Assembly: GCA_958298945.1 (NCBI GenBank)
Contig: OY282607.1
Location: 77,616,868-77,680,867 of the forward strand
Source of the DNA: Atherix ibis
Taxonomy: Eukaryota; Arthropoda; Insecta; Diptera; Athericidae
Reading direction: 5' to 3'
DNA length: 64,000 bases
Positions 57,903 to 64,000 of this stretch are shown here, in pieces. The notes under the pieces were generated by a model. That model ran no database searches. It was not told the DNA's origin and saw nothing but the letters and a program-made list of their open reading frames with translations. The position numbers and the translations under genes were made by a program. Each line of letters begins with the position of its first letter. The stretch's first letter is position 1.

Positions 57903-59799
57903 AATATTGTGTTTTCGATTACCTAATTACGTGTTAGCATACCAACGGGAGCACTTTCCTGTGTTAGCATATCAATTGCAATTTACAGATAAACATAATT
58001 ATTAATTAATTTAATATTTAGAAACGATGCAATATATATTTATATAACTATTCAATATAGAATCATTAAAATTATTCCAATATTTAGGAACGCCGGAGAT
58101 ATATGCAATCATTTTGTGTATATTCATAATCTTGAATTATGACAGTTTGAATTTGGTTTGAATCTGTACTTTCAAATGCTTATTTAATTTCCTTCGTTTG
58201 AAAGTGGTAGAAAAAATAAAGATTGTATAATAAATTAAAAAAAAAATTTAACAGTATTTATGAACATTTAAAAAGCTTACACAAAATATGATAAAAATTT
58301 GCCATACTATAAGAGAAATAATTGGCTTTTTTTTTTGTTCGTATTACATCATCTCATGTAAAGAATTGTGTCCAAATATGCATAAAATTCCATTTGAAAA
58401 GTACTTCCTTTTTTTATTTCTAAAATAGTTTAAGATAATTTTTCAGTATGTGCTTTTGAGTTTTGATTAAATAAAAAATAAAATGTCCGAAGAAGCGCTT
58501 GTCATATTGTTTTGCTATGTAATAGAAAGGGAATTCGTGCTTATATGCAGTAGTTATATTAGGACACTAATATAACGGTTTTGCGCGATATATTCGTAGT
58601 TTATATAAGAGCCAATGTCCGAAAGAAAAGTTTCTATAGGTCTATATGCTATGAAAAATTTTCGACCAAGGGGCAGAGCCTGTCTTTTTCCGATATGAAA
58701 GGAAAGCTTTGAATTTTATTAAAACCGATACTCCTTCGAGAAAGTGGAACGGAACACTTTGTTTTGTTCCTTCAGTTTTTTTTTTAATTTTTCTAACTTT
58801 TAAAAAGAATTGTATTGAAAGTAATATTGTAGAATAATCAAATATGTTGATATTGATCTACGTAGGAATAGAAATAATAAATTATATGTATTCGTTTACT
58901 GATTAATCTAAAATTTTAATTTAAAATTTTGACGAGACCAAAAAACAACTTCCAGCTCTACAAAAGGTATATTTTTTTGAACTCATCTAAATTTCTATTA
59001 AGAAGTTCTTTCAGACTTTCGAAGTTTTTCCATTCATCTCGTTTGATGGGTGAGCAAAATATGCTCAATCCTCAAATCAAGAATAAAATCCAGATCGTCT
59101 TGATCATTAATAAATAATTTCAAATTTCTTAATTTATGTTTTGCGCAGTTTCAGTATATGCAGCCGCTATATAAATATCAAATCGTATTTGGAGTTTTCG
59201 GACATTTAATGATGGAATACATTTTTAATAATACAAATTCTTAATATGAAAATTATTTACATATAGTATTTACTCAACTACGAGTAATGAAATTATTAAA
59301 AGAATAAGATTCTTATTTGACTAACGCTGAGGATACAATTACAAATTGGGAGCAGAGCGATAAAATTTCGATGACGAATTGGATTATTGAAATTATCGCC
59401 AACTGTTATTATAAATAAATAATAACAATTTTTGTAAGGCTTATTTTGATTTTTGATATTTAATCAACATCACTTCGCTGGAAAACAACGAATACGACGA
59501 ACATAAATGATGTTCATACACAAATACACAAAGAATTTTTTTACAGTTTACTACGTTTGCGGTAAAAATATTTATGAATATATGGTATGTACATATACAC
59601 ATGTATATCCAATATGGAAGTTCTATGGATATATTTGGTATACGAAATATATGAATTTTTTTATTTGATACGAAAAACCTTTGAGTATTTGTACATATAC
59701 ATCCTAATATCTGTATGGAAATTCCTCTGATTATAAACAATTTGTATATTAATGTATTTTGACTATCACGCATTCATGCATATATTCGCAAAGTGTTTT

Positions 59800-60480
59800 T
59801 TTGAGATGGCAGCGGCGGCATTAAGCACAAAACTATTTTTCGTCTTTGCGCAATTTGTAATTGCAAGTTTGGGGCAAAAAATTGTAACTTGTCAGGCTAG
59901 AATTTCGTTCAGGGAAGGGAAGTCTACGCTCCAAGTGCAACGACAATAACAATAGCGACAGCACCAGCAACAGCAATGGCGGTGACGGCAACAGCAACCA
60001 ACGGCCATAAAAACAGCAGAGTTGGCCAAAAATTGCGGCAACAACAGGACAGAGGAATATTGGTGTCGGTTTGGTCAATGGCTTGAAGCAATCGACGTCG
60101 GGGTTGGTATCAGCAGTGAACGGGCGGTAGTCACTGATGGGGTCAATGTTATTGCCCATGGTCAGTTCTCGAAATATATTTGTGCCGTTCCACTTAGAAG
60201 GGGCGCAGAGCGGACTAATGGACGGATAACGTCCGTGTGTTCCGACGAAATTAATCGCCGGCAATATTTTGTTATTTGGCTGGATATTCGGTCGAACAGA
60301 ACAGGGGCAAAAGAATAAAAAAAATAGTGGATGAGTAAAATGAGCGAAAAAAATTGACGCAACTGCAACTGGAAACGAAAAAATATTGTGAATTCGCGTA
60401 CATAGCACGATGTGTTGAGTATACGGAACGGCTCTGTTTATTGTGGGCTCTTGTGCGTTTGTTTGCGTTATAAGGTTTCA
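59800..60480. other. GC-richer island, possible first exon of a neighbouring gene
   Basis: The plus strand holds MAAAALSTKLFFVFAQFVIA (from 59806), like a signal peptide, followed by an imperfect CAA/CAG repeat (59938-60005). The minus strand is open for 191 codons through the same repeat but with Leu/Pro-rich composition, likely by chance. No splice pattern decides between these. It may be a 5' UTR. Confidence 0.35.
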
Positions 60481-61260
60481 CAAAAGAAAATACCAAAAGT
60501 GGAGGACGGAAAAATGCAGTTTGGACACGTAGAGTGTTTTTTTCCTTATTTTTTTTTTTGGAATTAGCCAGTTGCAGATTCTGTTAGCATCACATACCAA
60601 AGTACACATCCCAAGTCCGTATTTAAGTACATATATATATAATATATATATTGCCGCTTACACATATATATGAGTACAAATGCAAATACACATTCATGTA
60701 TTGGCTAAGTCTTTTAGTCGTTAAAAAACATTTTGTGAGCTTCATTTCGATTAACACATCAACGTTTTTATTTTTTTTCTTAACTTCCTACATTTTCTTT
60801 TGACTGTTTCATTTGCATGCTTAGACAGGTATTACCCCAAATAAATAACGTTCATAATATACAATTATGATAAATATTTTGCCAAATATCAGCTGTTAAG
60901 ATCAATTTTCAAATATTTGTAATCAAAATGTACAATTACAGAACTATGATATTGTGATATAATTCTTTTTATAATATCTATAATTTTATTAGAAAAAAAA
61001 ACTAGTTTTCATTTTCATTTTTAAACAGGAGAAACTTTAGAACTGAAGTTGGTAATAGACTTAAACATTTCAAAAATACACAGAATCGAATTATTCACTA
61101 TTTGTTCGAAAATTCATGTGTTTACATGAATTACTTTAAAATAATGATTGACAGATTAACGAGTATATTGATTTATTATTACCTTCTTTATTAGTCCTCT
61201 ACGAGGTGTGGCAGCTATATAGCGGCGGAGGCGTCGTTTCTACATTTCGTAGCAGTACTA

Positions 61261-62140
61261 TAGGGTTTTCCAATAAGAGTGATATGATTTCTAAGTGACG
61301 TTTCGGCCATTTGTAATATGTCATGAACTGTCTTTTGTTTTTCATTGTATTTAGTAATGTTTACAATTTTATCATGGAGTGATATACGCAAGAACAACGT
61401 TTACAAATTATTCAATTTTATTATCAAAATAATCGTTATCGAATTGCAACTTTTCGTGCGCTTTTCCGTGCGGTAAATAAACAAAACTGTCGATTCTGGT
61501 TCGAAGAAAATCTACAAATTATTCATGAACACCCATTACATTCACCTAAATTGACAGTTTGGTGTGGTTTTTGGTCTGGTGGAATCATCGGTCCGTACTT
61601 CTTTCGAAATGAGGCTGGTAACACAGTTACTGGCAATGGAGAGCTGTATAGATCGATGATAACCAACTTTTTATGGCCGAAATTGGAAGAAGTTGATCTT
61701 GACAACATCTGGTTCCAACAAGACGGGGCTACGTGCCACACAGCACGTGCAACAACCGAATTATTGCGAGAAAAGTTTGGAGATTCGATTATTTCAAGAA
61801 ATTGTGACATTGAATGGCCTCCAAGAAGTTGTGATTTAGGGATTATTTGAAGTCATTGGTCTTTAGCAATAAACCAGACTCTCTTCAAGCTTTAAGGTCA
61901 ATATTGACCGTGCTATTCATGACATACGACTTGATTTAGTGGAAAAAGTGCTCGAAAATTGGGTTCATCGAATTCATTCCTGCAAAAGAAGTCGTGGAGG
62001 CCATTTGAATGACGTTTTATTCAGAACTTAATTGTATCGATTGTACTTCACATTAAATAAAAAACATTTGAATTTCCTTAACAATTAGTGTGTTTTTTTT
62101 TGTTGAAAAGAAATCATATCACTCTTATTCGAAAACCCTT
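61261..62140 (+). mobile_element. Internally deleted DD41D mariner-type transposon
   Basis: 30-bp terminal inverted repeats, 28 of 30 matching: left TAGGGTTTTCCAATAAGAGT, right (reverse complement) AAGGGTTTTCGAATAAGAGT, both continuing GATATGATTT. TA flanks at 61259-61260 and 62141-62142. At 880 bp it has lost part of the transposase. Confidence 0.93.
61374..62031 (+). pseudogene. Transposase remnant of the 61-kb element
   Basis: From ATG 61374 the N-terminus (YTQEQRLQIIQFYYQNNRYR) has a stop at codon 3 and jumps after about 25 residues to NKQNCRFW, losing the rest of the helix-turn-helix part and the first catalytic Asp. Then VWCGFWSGGIIGPYFFRNEA, WPKLEEVDLDNIWFQQDGAT (second Asp) and WPPRSCDL follow. 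The third acidic residue is lost in a small deletion at about 61838. A frameshift near 61905 leads to NIDRAIHDIRLDLVEKVLEN and the end VLFRT. Confidence 0.9.
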
Positions 62141-62142
62141 TA

Positions 62143-64000
62143 GAAGGCTTCAACTGAAATTGCCTTCAGCTCCTCCGTTACACGCATTTGAGTGTTTTCG
62201 ACGGTATCAAGATGTGATCCTTTTTCAAGTGGTTTTTGATGTAAAGAAACAAAAAAAATCATACAGACTTAGATGAAGTGAATTTTCCGAGAAAAACTCA
62301 TTGATGGATATAATAATTGTGGTGGAGCATCCAGTTGTCTGACGCGAAGAAACCTGTTTTCTGTGGCTCCAAATTTCGCTATTTCATTTTTTGGAATGCA
62401 CTACAGATGAACATTCTGGACATTTAGCTAGAAAAGAAAAACGGTCTCACAACTTTTCTGCAACCCCTCGTGTATGTCAACCACTTCAGATTGTATTGTG
62501 CTGTGACATTATTATCTTTACTTTGTTATTAATTTTATTACGATTTTCTATATTTTATATTTTACATTAAAGAGAATTTACACTTTTATAAAAGGTCGCA
62601 GATCTTAACGATTGTATTAAATTTTTTACTATTTTTCTTTTGTTTAGAAAGTAAAGATGAGTGGATCCTACCAAAACTAGCAATTTAATTTTTGTTTACC
62701 TTGTGAAAGAACACACAAACAATTAATCAATATTTTTTCTATTATTTTATTGTCATTCATCCTAAGCATTGGCCAGTTATAATAAATTTTTCCGAAATTA
62801 ATAATATACCAAAATAAATAAAATATTATTTGAATTATTCAAAAAAATAATTTGAATTTATTATTTCTAAATTTGATGGATATTTGGAAGATATACGTGT
62901 ATGGAATTTTGTTAAAAATCGAGATGAAAAAATTAGAAAAAAAAATTTGAGTACAAAAAATGCATTGCAATTGCAATGGAAAATGGCGCAAAGTCCATCT
63001 CCAGAATTGCGAGTGTTGTGTGCAGTCGTACGACGATTACCATTTCAGTGGTACGAGTACGAGCATTGGCAAGAAATTGTATTCAGTAATTGCCAAATGA
63101 ATCAACGAAAACCAATTCTCTTATAATATGGTGTTCACAAAAAATGCTCAAACATTTTTTCGCACACAAATACGTGGTCGTCATACACACATTTATGTAA
63201 GTTTACGATTAAAGCGTCCCCATTGTTCGATTGTGTGTATTCCGTTTGCCGCGCGCTCTAGAAAAAGTCAATTAAATTTAAGTTGGGGCAGGTTTTTGTA
63301 TTTTGTTGAGTTTACTAACCTCGGCGACGAGAGACGCAGTCAGTTTTTGAAACGTAACTTATATTATAACATATATACGTACGAGTTAATATGAATGCAC
63401 GTACAGTGCACGAGTATAATCCATACTCATACTTATAGATAGATATTGATACTCGTATTACTTGTGTATTATATGTATATCCTACAGCTCTGATGGTAGG
63501 TTGGTTAGGCTTGGTGTTTAGTCCGAATCATTACGTCTTCCTTCGCCAAAACTTACTTTTGCTCGGGTTGATTTCGGCTAAATTCGGAACATTTTGATTA
63601 AGTTCAGTAAACGACAGTTTCTAGATGCGTTCCATCATAAGTTTTAGGTTTTTTTTTTTTTTTTTTAAATTTACGCTTAAGTTTGTAATTTTATCTTTAT
63701 TATTATTGTACTCTTGCCTCTCTCTTTATTTATTATTTCTATAATCTGAGTCTTTTGTGTGCGTGATACTTTTTTCTATATATTTTTTTCCAATTCATTT
63801 TTTCTTTGGTATTAATTCTTGATTCCCCATATTTTAATTGAGCACAAAGTTCCACCTGTTTCGATTTTTTTTTGCACAAAAGATAAATATATATGCACAT
63901 ACTTTACATACACATAGCTAGGTGTTTATTTTGCTAACAAAACTATTGGCCACAATACTGAATAGACATTTTGAAACACAATTGGCCTTTCATTACGGAG
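62143..64000. other. Right-end intergenic DNA
   Basis: No gene I can name. An open stretch at about 62862-63124 reads YLEDIRVWNFVKNRDEKIRK then LRVLCAVVRRLPFQWYEYEH; it looks protein-like but matches nothing I know. From 63200 the DNA is moderately GC-rich for 200 bp and then becomes pyrimidine-rich. Confidence 0.4.

Larger units (their letters stand above)
57030..61258. other. AT-rich intergenic DNA with one GC-richer island
   Basis: 4.2 kb with no gene I can prove. A nested hairpin is at 57855-57902. From about 59800 to 60480 base composition turns GC-richer with CAA/CAG (opa-like) repeats, typical of fly first exons. Elsewhere only AT-rich DNA. Confidence 0.5.

Noticed and set aside
59833..60408. 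Minus-strand 191-codon open frame
   Set aside because: Leu/Pro runs come from reading the CAG repeat backwards; no family resemblance. The island may still be exonic.

Overview
The window looks like nuclear DNA of a higher fly (Diptera, Brachycera). Genes are split by short GT-AG introns, the intergenic DNA is very AT-rich with microsatellites, and every recognisable host gene has its closest family match in flies. A tephritid fruit fly fits best, because two mobile-element families have DD41D-type mariner transposases like those described from Ceratitis and relatives; the genus is not resolved.

Left third (1-20.1 kb): a nest of dead mobile elements. A mag-clade Ty3/gypsy element on the minus strand, primed by tRNA-Ser(GCU), leaves the window at base 1. 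Next come three damaged copies of one Ty1/copia-type element (A 1438-8880, B 11583-13159, C 17463-20103). They are arranged as a tandem duplication of a unit made of spacer plus 5' part of the copia element. Copy A was hit by a second mag-clade element (about 4477-7797) and by a 5'-truncated R1-clade LINE (8052-8674, with a 14-bp target duplication). The second unit was hit by a 1366-bp element (13168-14533) with 8-bp target duplications and a truncated THAP reading frame, which I assign to the P superfamily. The matching empty site survives in the first unit. Both spacers carry a DD41D mariner-type relic.

Middle and right (20.7-57 kb): seven well-formed host genes. They are TAF1B (minus), the PP2A B55 subunit tws (plus), a Knickkopf-like DM13/DOMON protein (plus), Fem-1 (minus), a cytosolic sulfotransferase (plus), a secreted protein I do not recognise (plus), Arl3 (minus) and an RCCD1-like RCC1-repeat protein (plus); counting the unrecognised one there are eight. 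All splice junctions were checked by phase: each model is an open frame of expected length. TAF1B/tws, Fem-1/sulfotransferase and Arl3/RCCD1 are divergent pairs; the last has only 148 bp between start codons. The pieces serve Pol I initiation, PP2A targeting, cuticle organisation, CUL2 substrate recognition, sulfonation, ciliary GTPase cargo release and chromatin-linked RCC1 function; they form no single pathway.

The remaining DNA (27.4-32.1, 44.7-47.9, 57.0-64.0 kb) is mostly featureless and AT-rich. It contains two deleted mariners (32091-33028 and 61261-62140), several perfect hairpins and a GC-richer island near 60 kb that could be the first exon of a gene running out of the window. I saw no tRNA, rRNA or CRISPR. 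The most novel items are the P-type THAP element with its paralogous empty site, the layered copia duplication, and a possible hydrophobic alternative first exon of tws.
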